The position numbers were made by a program, and so were the translations under genes. A stretch of DNA of 64,000 nucleotides. It comes from an uncultured Bacilli bacterium (lineage in GTDB: Bacteria > Bacillota_I > Bacilli_A > RF39 > UBA660). A model generated the notes under the pieces. That model was not told the DNA's origin, made no database searches, and saw nothing but the letters and a program-made list of their open reading frames with translations. This document shows, piece by piece, positions 43,067 through 51,662 of the stretch (position 1 is its first letter; the number at the start of each line of letters is the position of its first letter). The stretch covers positions 204,402-268,401 of the forward strand of contig CAKOMY010000002.1 of assembly GCA_934096815.1 (NCBI GenBank). The letters run 5' to 3'.

Positions 43067-43345
43067 ATTTGTCCACTCCTTTTATTGTATTTTATCATAA
43101 TGATGAAAAAAATTTTAAAATTTTTTGAATTATAATTCAGTTAGTGTAGAATATGTTGGGGATTAGTACTTAAAAAAGTACAATATAATTAATTTAATTT
43201 AATAATAAATAAATTAAATTATTAAGTCAATAATAAATGATTTATTTTAGAATATAGAAACACTATCACATCAGATGTTTTAATTGACAAAGTAATAAAT
43301 GTTTACTAAAATACAATTAAAATTAAAGAAAGAGGAAAAAATAAT
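43067..43345. other. Gap with a duplicated leader of members 4 and 5
   Basis: The first 170 bases are AT-rich with nothing recognised. From 43263, the block CACATCAGATGTTTTAATT and what follows up to the ATG recurs with few changes at 43949-44026, before member 5. Confidence 0.6.
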
Positions 43346-43945
43346 ATGAATAATGAGTTATATTTAAATGAAACAACTAAAGTAGGAGTAGTTGTAGAGG
43401 ATAAAACAAAATTAAAAAAAGTAGAATCTAATGAAAATGAAGATACAGTTAAAATTTTAGAATTGCAAAATGAAATAGAAAGTGAAAATAAAAGTGTAGT
43501 AAGGATGAAAAACGTATTATCTGACGCTAAAGCTTATATACGTTTAAAATGTCTCGTCTTAATATGTGATGTGGATTTAATTTGTTTGATGATTAATAGT
43601 TTTAATATTTTTATAGCATTAACAATATCTGTTGGTGGAATGTCTATAATTCATACGATATCCCAAAAACATTTTGGATCATTTAAGGAAAATAGACTAA
43701 TTATAAAGGAATTACCTAAAGAAATAGAAAAATCAGAGGATAAAATTAAAAGTTTAGAAGAAGAACTTAAAAATTTAAAAGAAAAATGCAATTATAATGA
43801 GAATGAAATATCAAATGAAGCAATGATAAAACTTGCTGTGGTAAATTATCCCGAAAGAACAAATGAAGAAACATTAGTAAGCGATATTCAAATACCAGCG
43901 AAAATTAAAAAAATAACTTTTAACAATAATGGAACTACAAAATAG
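43346..43945 (+). CDS. LNETT-family coiled-coil membrane protein, member 4
   Basis: 199 residues. ELYLNETTKVGVVVEDKTKL start, coil (ILELQNEIESENKSVVRMKN), a helical hairpin in the membrane (about 67-105), coil (IEKSEDKIKSLEEELKNLKE) and a NYPERTNEETLVSDIQIPAK tail ending GTTK. From about residue 126 to the end it is nearly identical to member 5 at the DNA level, while the membrane segment differs strongly. The stop-codon hairpin lacks the T tail, so transcription probably continues into member 5. Confidence 0.6.
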   Translation: MNNELYLNETTKVGVVVEDKTKLKKVESNENEDTVKILELQNEIESENKSVVRMKNVLSDAKAYIRLKCLVLICDVDLICLMINSFNIFIALTISVGGMSIIHTISQKHFGSFKENRLIIKELPKEIEKSEDKIKSLEEELKNLKEKCNYNENEISNEAMIKLAVVNYPERTNEETLVSDIQIPAKIKKITFNNNGTTK

Positions 43946-44026
43946 TTCACATCAGATGTTTTAATTAACAAAGTAACAAACGTTTGCTATAATACGATTC
44001 AAATTAAAGAAAGAGGAAAAAATAAT

Positions 44027-44659
44027 ATGAATAAAGAATTATATTTAAATGAAACAACAAATGTTGGATTAGTAGTAGATTATGAAAAGAAATTAAAAAT
44101 AGTAGAATCTAGTGAAAATGAAGATACAGTTAAAATTTTGTCATTACAAAATGAAATAGAGAGAAAAAACAAATATCTAACAATGTTTAAAGAACTATTA
44201 GAGACATCTAAAGAAAATATTAAATGGAAAAAGAGATTTTGGGGAGTAAATGTATTTATAATTTTAACAAGTATTTTTATGAATCTAGGTATATTAGCTG
44301 AAGTTAGTTTACTAAAAGGATTAATTATATATTTAGGATCATCAAGCATAATTACAATGTTTATTCAATTAATATCATACCGTATGTTTGGAACATTTGC
44401 AGAAAACAAATTTTACATAAAAGAATTGCCTAAAGGGATAGAAAAATCAGAGGATAAAATTAAAAGTTTAGAAGAAGAACTTAAAAATTTAAAAGAAAAA
44501 TGTAATTATAATGAGAATAATCTAACAAATGAAGATGTGATAAAACTTGCAACTGTAAATTATCCTGAAAGAACAGATGAAGAAACATTAGTAAGTGATA
44601 TTCAAACACCTGCTAAAATTAAAAAAATAAATTTTAATCATAATGGAACTACAAAATAG
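44027..44659 (+). CDS. LNETT-family coiled-coil membrane protein, member 5
   Basis: 210 residues. ELYLNETTNVGLVVDYEKKL start, coil to about 65, membrane hairpin (about 76-120), then the same coil and tail as member 4 (NYPERTDEETLVSDIQTPAK). Very similar N- and C-termini with a divergent middle suggest duplication followed by diversification of the membrane part. The last codons form a terminator with the stop codon in the stem. Confidence 0.6.
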   Translation: MNKELYLNETTNVGLVVDYEKKLKIVESSENEDTVKILSLQNEIERKNKYLTMFKELLETSKENIKWKKRFWGVNVFIILTSIFMNLGILAEVSLLKGLIIYLGSSSIITMFIQLISYRMFGTFAENKFYIKELPKGIEKSEDKIKSLEEELKNLKEKCNYNENNLTNEDVIKLATVNYPERTDEETLVSDIQTPAKIKKINFNHNGTTK

Positions 44660-44670
44660 TTCCTTTTCTT
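44645..44670 (+). terminator. Terminator built from the last codons of member 5
   Basis: GGAACTA, caaaa, TAGTTCC, TTTTCTT, identical to 41934-41959. Confidence 0.85.
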
Positions 44671-44730
44671 ATTTTTTTGCATTTTTTAAATAACCTATGA
44701 TATAATCTAGTTCGTAAGGAAGTGTTCCCT

Positions 44731-45327
44731 GTGAGAGAGACAATATTAGAAATGGAAAGATATGCTGAAGCAAATAATATTCCTATTATTGAACTTGATT
44801 CTATTAAATTTATTATGAAATATATTAAACTTAATAATGTTAAGACTGTTTTAGAAATAGGTACCGCAATAGGTTATTCAGCAATACTTATGGCTAATGC
44901 AACAGATACAGTAGAAATAACAACTATCGAAAAAGATGAAAAAAGATATCGTGAAGCAGTTAAAAATGTTAATGCTTGTGGTTTAGATAAAAGAATAGAA
45001 ATAGTATATAATGATGCATTAGAAGTAAGTTTAACAGGACGTAAATATGATTTAATCTTTATTGATGCTGCTAAAGGTGGATATATTAAATACTTTGAAA
45101 GATTTTGTAATTATTTAAATCCAGGTGGAGTAATAATTACTGATAACTTAAAATTTCATGGTTTAGTTAAAGATAAAGCATCTATTAAAAGTAAAAATGT
45201 TAGAGGAATAGTTACTAAAATAGAAAATTATATTGAATTTTTAAATAACAATAAAGATTATGTTACTAAATTTTATGATATTGGAGATGGCTTATCAGTA
45301 AGCTTTAAAAAGAATAATGAAAAATAA
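44731..45327 (+). CDS. SAM-dependent O-methyltransferase (YrrM/TrmR-like)
   Basis: About 198 residues with the class I methyltransferase fold: VLEIGTAIGYSAILMA (SAM loop), TTIEKDEKRY, YDLIFIDAAKGGYIKYF and GGVIITDNL. In B. subtilis the counterpart TrmR methylates 5-hydroxyuridine at tRNA position 34, which fits its neighbours, the U32 proteins that make that hydroxyuridine. Start taken at GTG 44731 (AAGGAAG upstream); another GTG is at 44722. Confidence 0.85.
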   Translation: MRETILEMERYAEANNIPIIELDSIKFIMKYIKLNNVKTVLEIGTAIGYSAILMANATDTVEITTIEKDEKRYREAVKNVNACGLDKRIEIVYNDALEVSLTGRKYDLIFIDAAKGGYIKYFERFCNYLNPGGVIITDNLKFHGLVKDKASIKSKNVRGIVTKIENYIEFLNNNKDYVTKFYDIGDGLSVSFKKNNEK

Positions 45328-46120
45328 ACTATTAATTAGAATAAACAATTTATTAGAAATTGAAGAATATTATAAAGAAGGTATAACAAACTTTCTTTTT
45401 CCTTTATCATGTTATAGTATTGGTTATAATACCTTTAATTTAGATGAAATAAAAAACATTAAAGAAAAATATAATATAAATGTTTATCTACTTGTTAATA
45501 GAGTTCTAGATAATAAAGATTGTAATAACTTTAAATTAATTATCCCTAAATTATGTTTTGTAAATGGAATAATTTATGAAGATATTGCTATATATCAAAT
45601 GCTTAAAGACACTAATATAAATTTAATTTGGAATCAAGCCCATTTTGCAGTTAATTATCATTCAATCAATTACTGGCTATCTAAGGATAACATTATATCT
45701 TGCATGCTTGCTAATGAATTAGAAAAAAGTGAATTAAAAATAGTTTTAGATAATGTTAATAAAAAAGTTATATTACCTATTTTAGGACTTAATATGGCTA
45801 TGTATTCAAGAAGAACTTTATTAAAATTTTATAGTGATACTTTTAAAACTGAATATACCGATGTTGCCATTTTAAAAAATGATGCTGTAGAATTTTTAGC
45901 TAAAGAAAATGAATACGGAACAGTTTTATTCTATAATAAATATTTTAATTTAATACCTGAGTTAGAACATATTAATGATGATAAAATTCTTATGTATTAT
46001 ATTGATCCTAATGGATTAACTTCTAAAGATGTTATTGGTATTTTGAAAGGTAAAAAAATAGATTATGATAATAAGTTCTATGAAAATAAAACTGTATATA
46101 AAGTGAGTGATTTACAATGA
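45317..46120 (+). CDS. U32 family-like protein, first of a pair (YrrN position)
   Basis: 267 residues with a U32-like TIM-barrel pattern but strongly diverged (YEDIAIYQMLKDTNINLIWN, then QAHFAVNY). It lacks the four cysteines of the active family. The position between yrrM and yrrO and overlaps at both ends (11 and 4 bases) support the assignment to the YrrN slot, which partners YrrO in tRNA U34 hydroxylation. Confidence 0.7.
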   Translation: MKNKLLIRINNLLEIEEYYKEGITNFLFPLSCYSIGYNTFNLDEIKNIKEKYNINVYLLVNRVLDNKDCNNFKLIIPKLCFVNGIIYEDIAIYQMLKDTNINLIWNQAHFAVNYHSINYWLSKDNIISCMLANELEKSELKIVLDNVNKKVILPILGLNMAMYSRRTLLKFYSDTFKTEYTDVAILKNDAVEFLAKENEYGTVLFYNKYFNLIPELEHINDDKILMYYIDPNGLTSKDVIGILKGKKIDYDNKFYENKTVYKVSDLQ

Positions 46121-47319
46121 TAGAGTTATTAAGCCCAGCTGGTGATTTTGAAAGATTAAAGTTTGCTTTAAAATATGGTGCTGATGCAGTTTATATAGGC
46201 GGTAAAAATTATTCATTAAGAGCTAATGCCATAAACTTTACTAATGAAGAGATAAAAGAAGCTGTTATTTATGCTCATAGTTTAAATAAAAAAGTATATG
46301 TTACAGTAAACATCGTTTTGCATGATGAAAATATAGATGGTTTAAAAGAGTATCTATTATTTTTAGATAGTGTTAATGTTGATGCAATTATTGTAAGTGA
46401 TATTTATATAATGAGCTTATGGAAAGAATTGAATCTAAAAATGGAACTTCATGTTTCAACCCAAGCAAGTACTTTAAATAAAGAAACCGCTCTTTTCTAT
46501 AAAGAGTTAGGAGCTAGTAGAGTAGTTTTAGCAAGAGAAGCTAGTGAAGAAGATATAAAAGAAATAAAAGATTATACTGGTTTAGACTTAGAAGCATTTA
46601 TTCACGGCGCAATGTGTACTTCAATTAGTGGCAGATGTATTATGAGCAATTATGCAACCAATAGAGACGCTAATCGTGGAGGATGTGCCCAAGTGTGTCG
46701 TTGGAATTTTGCTCTTGATGATTTAAATGGTAACGAATTAGGAGAAAACTATCAAATGTGTCCTAAAGATTTAAATATGGCTATTTACATTAAAGATATG
46801 ATAGATGCTGGTGTTAATTCCTTTAAAATTGAAGGAAGAATGCGTAGTATTTACTATATTGCCACTGTTTTATCTAGTTATCGCAAAATTATAGATGATG
46901 TTATAAATAATCGCATAAATGATAAAACTATTAATTATTATCTTAAAGTATTAAATAGATGTGCCAATAGAGAAAGTAATCCCCAATTTTTTAAAGGATT
47001 ACCTAATTATAAAGATCAATACTATAATGGTAATAGAGAAGTATCTAATCAAGATTTTTTAGGAGTAGTATTAAGCAATGATAATGGGCTAATTACCTTA
47101 GAGCAAAGAAATTATTTTAAAAAAGGTACTATAGTTGAATTTATTAGTCCTAATTTTGAAGAAACTGAGTATACTATAGAAGATATTTATGATGAGGATA
47201 TGAATTTAATAGAAGAAGCAAATCATGCTCAAATGATTGTTAAATTTAAAACAGACATTCCTCTATGTAAAGACGATATCATGAGATTAAAAACAATTGA
47301 CAAAGAGTCTATTTTGTAG
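46117..47319 (+). CDS. trhP: U32 family tRNA hydroxylase (TrhP/YrrO-like)
   Basis: 400 residues. ELLSPAGDFERLKFALKYGA, then DAVYIGGKNYSLRA, starts the family. The signature ASEEDIKEIKDY, LEAFIHGAMC, SISGRCIMS, and NRGGCAQVCRW supply the conserved cysteines for an iron-sulfur site; FKIEGRMRSIYYIATV follows. TrhP-type proteins use prephenate to hydroxylate U34 in tRNAs. Forms an operon with the two preceding genes. Confidence 0.9.
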   Translation: MIELLSPAGDFERLKFALKYGADAVYIGGKNYSLRANAINFTNEEIKEAVIYAHSLNKKVYVTVNIVLHDENIDGLKEYLLFLDSVNVDAIIVSDIYIMSLWKELNLKMELHVSTQASTLNKETALFYKELGASRVVLAREASEEDIKEIKDYTGLDLEAFIHGAMCTSISGRCIMSNYATNRDANRGGCAQVCRWNFALDDLNGNELGENYQMCPKDLNMAIYIKDMIDAGVNSFKIEGRMRSIYYIATVLSSYRKIIDDVINNRINDKTINYYLKVLNRCANRESNPQFFKGLPNYKDQYYNGNREVSNQDFLGVVLSNDNGLITLEQRNYFKKGTIVEFISPNFEETEYTIEDIYDEDMNLIEEANHAQMIVKFKTDIPLCKDDIMRLKTIDKESIL

Positions 47320-47361
47320 TATATTCTTGTTATTGTAAATTTTGAAGGAGATTTGATATTA

Positions 47362-47829
47362 ATGTCAAAGAAAGATATATTATTAACAAGTGATGGTTTT
47401 TTAGAACTTGAAGAAGAATTAAATGAATTAAAAAATGTAAGAAGACCAAAGGTTATCGAAGCAATTAAAGATGCTAGAAGCCAAGGAGATTTATCTGAAA
47501 ATGCCGACTATGATGCTGCAAGAAATGAACAAGCAGAAGTTGAAGGAAGAATCAAAGAACTTGAATTTATGCTTGCTAATGCAACTATTATTGAAAAGAA
47601 AAATTCTCATATAGTTGATGTTGGTTCAACAGTTACAATTAAATATGTTGATGATGACGAAGAAGAAGTTTATCATATCGTAGGAAGAATGGAAGCAGAC
47701 CCATTTGAAAATAAGATTTCTAATGAATCACCTATTGGTAAAGCAATTATTAATAAAAGTGAAGGAGATACAGTAGAAATTTCATCTCCTACTGGAAGTT
47801 ATCAAATTAAAATAGTTAGTGTTGCCTAA
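47362..47829 (+). CDS. greA: Transcription elongation factor GreA
   Basis: 155 residues. An N-terminal coiled coil carries the acidic tip (ARSQGDLSENADYDAARNEQ), followed by the FKBP-like C-terminal domain (SPIGKAIINKSEGDTVEI). Start at ATG 47362 with GAAGGAG upstream; a TTG at 47353 lies too close to that site. Last gene of the conserved cluster. Confidence 0.95.
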   Translation: MSKKDILLTSDGFLELEEELNELKNVRRPKVIEAIKDARSQGDLSENADYDAARNEQAEVEGRIKELEFMLANATIIEKKNSHIVDVGSTVTIKYVDDDEEEVYHIVGRMEADPFENKISNESPIGKAIINKSEGDTVEISSPTGSYQIKIVSVA

Positions 47830-47874
47830 CTATTTTTTAAAAATTTTTTATTACGGATTGTCGTTATTAGATAC

Positions 47875-47903
47875 TTGCACAAATAAATAAAATTTGATAA
47901 TAT
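47875..47903 (+). promoter_or_regulatory. Promoter of antisense RNA, copy 1
   Basis: TTGCAC, 17 bases, TAATAT. The same promoter is at 51014-51042. Confidence 0.65.
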
Positions 47904-47907
47904 GAAT

Positions 47908-48018
47908 ATGTAAGGAAAACTTACATAAAATAAAAGGAACATCTATTTGGATAGTTAGATGATTACCTTATATAGTTAGAAATCACCAAAACTCCCTGTT
48001 GAGGTGATTTTTTTGTTT
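47908..48018 (+). ncRNA. Antisense/antitoxin RNA, copy 1
   Basis: A transcript of about 110 bases is predicted from the promoter and the terminator AATCACC, 15-base loop, GGTGATT, TTTTT. A 5' hairpin (GTAAG, gaaaa, CTTAC) would stabilise it. It converges on the toxin gene and overlaps the 3' end of its mRNA. Its AAATCACC could pair with GGGTGATT in the toxin 5' leader. Confidence 0.6.
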
Positions 48019-48025
48019 TTAATAG

Positions 48026-48103
48026 TTATTTAGATAAAATAACTACAATTAACAATATTATAATTATAAGTAAGATAGAAATTAAACAATCTTTCTTGCT
48101 CAT
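48026..48103 (-). CDS. Type I toxin-like 25-residue membrane peptide, copy 1
   Basis: Starts MSKKDCLIS, then an unbroken run of Leu/Ile/Val to the end VVILSK. A charged N-terminus plus one membrane helix is the plan of Fst/Ldr/TxpA-type toxins. A GAAGGCGAT ribosome site lies upstream. Promoter TTGACT, 18 bases, TATAGT at 48202-48173. Arms of about 30 bases at 47936-47969 and 48135-48164 are inverted copies, so the mRNA 5' end could fold back on its own 3' end, as in other type I toxins. Confidence 0.65.
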   Translation of the reverse strand: MSKKDCLISILLIIIILLIVVILSK

Positions 48104-48283
48104 AATATCGCCTTCTTTCATAATAGTTTGAAAAAAGGTAATCACCCTAACAATTAAATGTTCCTGCTTAATACTATAACAAATAGGATATGATGTAGTC
48201 AACGTAAAACAAACGAAATTTCATAAAAATATATTATTAAATAACTTATTGTAACCAATTTAAATTAAGTTGCAATAAGAAAT

Positions 48284-48427
48284 AATTATCGATAATATAA
48301 ACGAATTATCAAGTTATCTTAATTTAAGAAAACAGTTTATTGAAGAATGGTTGAACAAGATTTTTAAAAATTATATTATGGATTTTACTGAACTTATTGA
48401 AATAACGTTCATTTACTTTGAAAATTA
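48284..48427 (+). pseudogene. Fragment related to the gene at 50580 (copy 1)
   Basis: Open frame IDNINELSSYLNLRKQFIEE, then WLNKI, NYIMDFTEL, stop. It matches residues about 9-55 of the 134-residue protein at 50580. No start codon or ribosome site; the rest of the gene is absent. The same fragment is at 51427-51570. Confidence 0.65.
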
Positions 48428-48507
48428 AAAAAAATATATTACCAAACAAATGCTTGCAATTATTCTTGAAGTATGCTAAAATACAAGCAATTAGGGGAAA
48501 TTAGAAA

Positions 48508-48897
48508 ATGGAAAAAGAAAATATAAAAAATTCAATGGGAAATGGTACACAAAATGTACGAGAAATATTGTTAAGAGACTATCTTGATTCACGTCTTTCA
48601 ATTTATTCAGGAAAAATTTACAAATTGTTAGGTGATTCAAATATTGATGGTCATCAATTGGTCGAAAATATTCAAAATTTTTATTATGAAACCTTATTAA
48701 ACAAAGATTTTATAAAAGAACATGAAATTTCTGAAATTGTTGATTATATAAAAGGAAATGAAATAGAAATCATTGCATCTTTTTTACATAGCATTAATAA
48801 ATCATTTAAATCAGTATCATCTCTTGTACTATATATTGTTTTAAACGTTGATAAAGAATTACTTGATCAAAATGAAAACAAAAAAACTATAAAATAA
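48508..48897 (+). CDS. Small helical hypothetical protein
   Basis: 129 residues, predicted helical and soluble (RDYLDSRLSIYSGKIYKLLG, NIQNFYYETLL, LVLYIVLNVDKELL). No recognised family. Its promoter region (AACAAATGCTTGCAATTATT, then TAAAAT) resembles that of the unrelated gene at 50580 (AACAAATGGTTGCAATTAAT, then TATAAT), so the two may be co-regulated. Followed by a terminator. It lies between two toxin modules, so a role in the island is possible. Confidence 0.5.
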   Translation: MEKENIKNSMGNGTQNVREILLRDYLDSRLSIYSGKIYKLLGDSNIDGHQLVENIQNFYYETLLNKDFIKEHEISEIVDYIKGNEIEIIASFLHSINKSFKSVSSLVLYIVLNVDKELLDQNENKKTIK

Positions 48898-48960
48898 GAA
48901 TTAAATCATAAAGTGTATTATTAAACAAATTTGAGTTCCGGTAAAATTTAAATTAAAGTA

Positions 48961-48998
48961 AAAAAATCAGAGATTGTGGAAAACTTTCTCTGATTTTT
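48961..48998 (+). terminator. Terminator upstream of the transposase
   Basis: AAAATCAGAGA, loop, TCTCTGATTTTT. Confidence 0.8.
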
Positions 48999-49090
48999 AA
49001 TGTAAAAATAAGGCAAACACCTCATTTGTTTAGTATAATTAAGTTGTAAAAATAAAATTATTGGTAAACAAAATATTCGGAGGTGTCTAC

Positions 49091-50349
49091 ATGAATAATT
49101 TTACAGCAAATACATATGAAATGAAAAGAGAAATAATGAATTTTTGTAAAAAAATTTCAAATGGTGTAAATAAACCTATAACTAAATTTATAAAAGATAT
49201 AGAATATGGAATTGCATCATCTGGTAGTTGTTTAATATCAAATATATCTAGAAGTTTAAATGAAAATATAAAACTAAAAAATACAATTGAAAGACTATGT
49301 GATAATTTAAATAATTTAAATAATTTTAATGATACGGATAAGGTTTATAAAAATTATATTGAAACTATTGGAGATGTATATGGAGATGAACCAGTTGCTT
49401 TATTTGATGATTCTGATATATCTAAAATATATGGAAAAAAATTTGAAGATTTAGATGATGTAATTGATGCATCTGATTTAGATAAAAAGATTACAAAAGG
49501 ATATCACGTTTGTGAATCAGTAATTTTAACTAAAAAAGAAAAACAACCAGTAAGTGTATATAGCAAAATATATTCATGTAAAAGTAAAGAATTTAAAAGC
49601 ATGAATGAATATACAATGAAAAGTATAGATGCAGTAAAAAATGTATTAGGAAGAAAATTTACTGGAGTTTTTGATAGAGGTTATGATGATAATAAAATAA
49701 TCGACTATATGAATGACAATCATTTTATTATAAGAATGAATGATCGAAGAGTTTTCTTATTTAAAGGAAAAAAGAAAAATGCATATGAAGAAGCCCTAAA
49801 AAGAAAAGGAAAAATAAGAATGACTTTATGGTTTGATGATAATGAAGAACATGAAGTATATGTATCACACACAAGGGTTACATTACCTTATAATAAGAAA
49901 GATTATGAATTAGTATTTTGTTATGGATTAAGTGAAGAAAGACCATTAATACTTCTTACAAATAGAGAAATACATAATAAAGAAGATGTAATAAAAGTGG
50001 TAAGATTGTATTTTTCAAGATGGCGTATAGAAGAATATTTTAGAGCAAAAAACAAGAATATGAATTTGAGAATATAAGATTAAGAACATTAAAAGGAATA
50101 AATAATCTTAATTTATTTTTAACAATACATTTAGGGCATATTAGTTTATTAGCAGAAGAAGTAAATAAAAAACTATTAAGTATAAAAATAGTAGAATCAA
50201 GTAAATCATTAAGAGGAAAGGTCATAGTATGGATGAGTCAGTTTGCAAGAGGAATAAAAAATATACTAGCATATGCACATACAGGCATTAAAGAATGGCA
50301 AGAAATAGAGATAAGAGAAAAATATAAACAATTATGTCTTAAACTATAA
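49091..50349 (+). pseudogene. IS4-like DDE transposase, frameshifted
   Basis: Start ATG 49091 behind GGAGGTG. PVALFDDSDISK and FTGVFDRGYDDNKIID carry the first two acidic residues. LYFSRWRIEEYFRAKKQEYE, with Y-x2-R-x3-E-x6-K, is the IS4-type C-terminal signature. The reading frame is broken at an A6 run (50047-50052): adding one A restores FRAKKQEYEFENIRLRTLKG and the frame then continues to TAA at 50347. I could not define terminal inverted repeats or target duplications. A recent deletion or programmed slippage are both possible. Confidence 0.75.
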
Positions 50350-50579
50350 ATAAATAAAAAACTTAAAACTATAAAAATGAACATTTAACGATGTTCAATG
50401 TTGGCATGTAATAAAACTCAATATTTTCGTGAAAAATAAGATTTAATAAATATTATTAAATAAATTATTAAAAACGTAGTATGATTTTTGTAAAATACCG
50501 CAACTCAAATAAACAAATGGTTGCAATTAATCTTAATTATGTTATAATAAGAAACAATTAATTGAGAGGGACGTAAGTT

Positions 50580-50984
50580 ATGCATATAGACTATTCCAAA
50601 ATAAATATTGAAAACATAAATGAATTATCAAAATATCTTAATTTAAGGAAACGATTTATAGAAGAACAATTAAATGAAATTTCTAATCATTATGCTATAG
50701 ATTTTACTGAATTGTTTAATAAAATAACTGATTTTTATAATCGTATTTTGAGCATGGCACAATTAGAATCTAGAAATGATTTTAATAATATTTATTCCTA
50801 TATTATTCAAGAAGAATCACAAATTTTTACAAATCATACAAATATTATTCCTAAAAATAATACGAGATTGATAATAATATCAATGTTTATAAATGAATGT
50901 TTACAGGATATTGTGAATCAGTATGCAAATAGTTCATTTATAACTCAAAAATTATACGAAGAACATCAAAAACATTTTAATTAA
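50580..50984 (+). CDS. Small helical hypothetical protein, intact member of a fragmentary family
   Basis: 134 residues, helical (ELSKYLNLRKRFIEEQLNEI, ELFNKITDFYNRILSMAQLE), no membrane segment. Fragments of the same gene persist in both copies of the long repeat (48284-48427, 51427-51570). Ribosome site GAGAGGGACG. Promoter TTGCAA...TATAAT shared in sequence with the 48508 gene. Function unknown; the spread of fragments with the toxin modules suggests it belonged to a duplicated unit. Confidence 0.5.
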   Translation: MHIDYSKINIENINELSKYLNLRKRFIEEQLNEISNHYAIDFTELFNKITDFYNRILSMAQLESRNDFNNIYSYIIQEESQIFTNHTNIIPKNNTRLIIISMFINECLQDIVNQYANSSFITQKLYEEHQKHFN

Positions 50985-51046
50985 ATTCTAAGTAAGCAAC
51001 GTATTCAATGTACTTGCACAAATATATAAAATTTGATAATATGAAT

Positions 51047-51158
51047 ATGTAAGGAAGACTTACATAAAATAAAAAAGGAACATCTATTTGGATAGTTAGA
51101 TGATTACCTTATTTAGGTAGAAATCACCAAAACTCCCTGTTGAGGTGATTTTTTTGTT
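51047..51158 (+). ncRNA. Antisense/antitoxin RNA, copy 2
   Basis: Promoter TTGCAC, 17 bases, TAATAT at 51014-51042. 5' hairpin GTAAG, gaaga, CTTAC. Terminator AATCACC/GGTGATT with T run ending near 51158. Confidence 0.6.
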
Positions 51159-51166
51159 TTTAATAG

Positions 51167-51244
51167 CTATTTAGATAAAATAACTACTATTAACAATATT
51201 ATAATTATAAGTAAGATAAAAATTAAACAATCTTTCTTGCTCAT
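51167..51244 (-). CDS. Type I toxin-like 25-residue membrane peptide, copy 2
   Basis: Differs from copy 1 by Ser9 to Phe (MSKKDCLIF start) and by using TAG as stop. Promoter TTGACT, 18 bases, TATAGT at 51343-51314. Inverted arms lie at 51077-51110 and 51276-51305. Retention of the reading frame, both promoters and the terminator in two copies supports function. Confidence 0.65.
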   Translation of the reverse strand: MSKKDCLIFILLIIIILLIVVILSK

Positions 51245-51426
51245 ATTATCGCCTTCTTTCATTAAAGTTTGAAAAAAGGTAATCACCATAACAACTAAAT
51301 GTTCCTGAGTAATACTATAACAAATAGGATATGATGTAGTCAATGTAAAACAAACGAAATTTCATAAAAAATATATTATTAAACAACTTCTTGTAATCAA
51401 TTTAAATTAAGTTGCAATAAGAAATA

Positions 51427-51570
51427 ATTATCGATAATATAAACGAATTATCAAGTTATCTTAATTTAAGAAAACAATTTATTGAAGAAGGGTTGAACAA
51501 GATTTTAAAAAATTATACTATGGATTTTATTGAACTGGTTAGAATAATGTTCATTTACTTTGAAAATTAA
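51427..51570 (+). pseudogene. Fragment related to the gene at 50580 (copy 2)
   Basis: Open frame IDNINELSSYLNLRKQFIEE, then GLNKI, NYTMDFIEL, stop. Same truncated segment as 48284-48427, without a start. Confidence 0.65.
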
Positions 51571-51662
51571 ATTTACATAATTATTTTAAAAAAAATCGTA
51601 TTTAAAAAATTTGCTTTTATATATTGGATATGTTATAGTATTACTTAATTTAGGAGGATACT

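Larger units (their letters stand above)
47873..48431. repeat. Long direct repeat, copy 1 (type I toxin module plus gene fragment)
   Basis: About 560 bases nearly identical to 51012-51571 in the same orientation. It holds an antisense RNA, a 25-residue hydrophobic peptide gene on the minus strand and a fragment of the gene at 50580. The two copies flank 2.6 kb with two unknown genes and a transposase. Confidence 0.9.
51012..51571. repeat. Long direct repeat, copy 2 (type I toxin module plus gene fragment)
   Basis: Partner of 47873-48431, with few base changes over about 560 bases. It contains the same antisense RNA, toxin peptide and truncated gene. Confidence 0.9.

Noticed and set aside
46117..47319. 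Collagenase/peptidase role of the U32 gene
   Set aside because: Gene order yrrM-yrrN-yrrO-greA and the conserved cysteines favour the tRNA hydroxylation role over proteolysis.
47873..51571. A composite transposon bounded by the long repeats
   Set aside because: The repeats hold toxin modules, not insertion sequences, and no target-site duplication or terminal inverted repeats could be seen; segmental duplication is the simpler reading.
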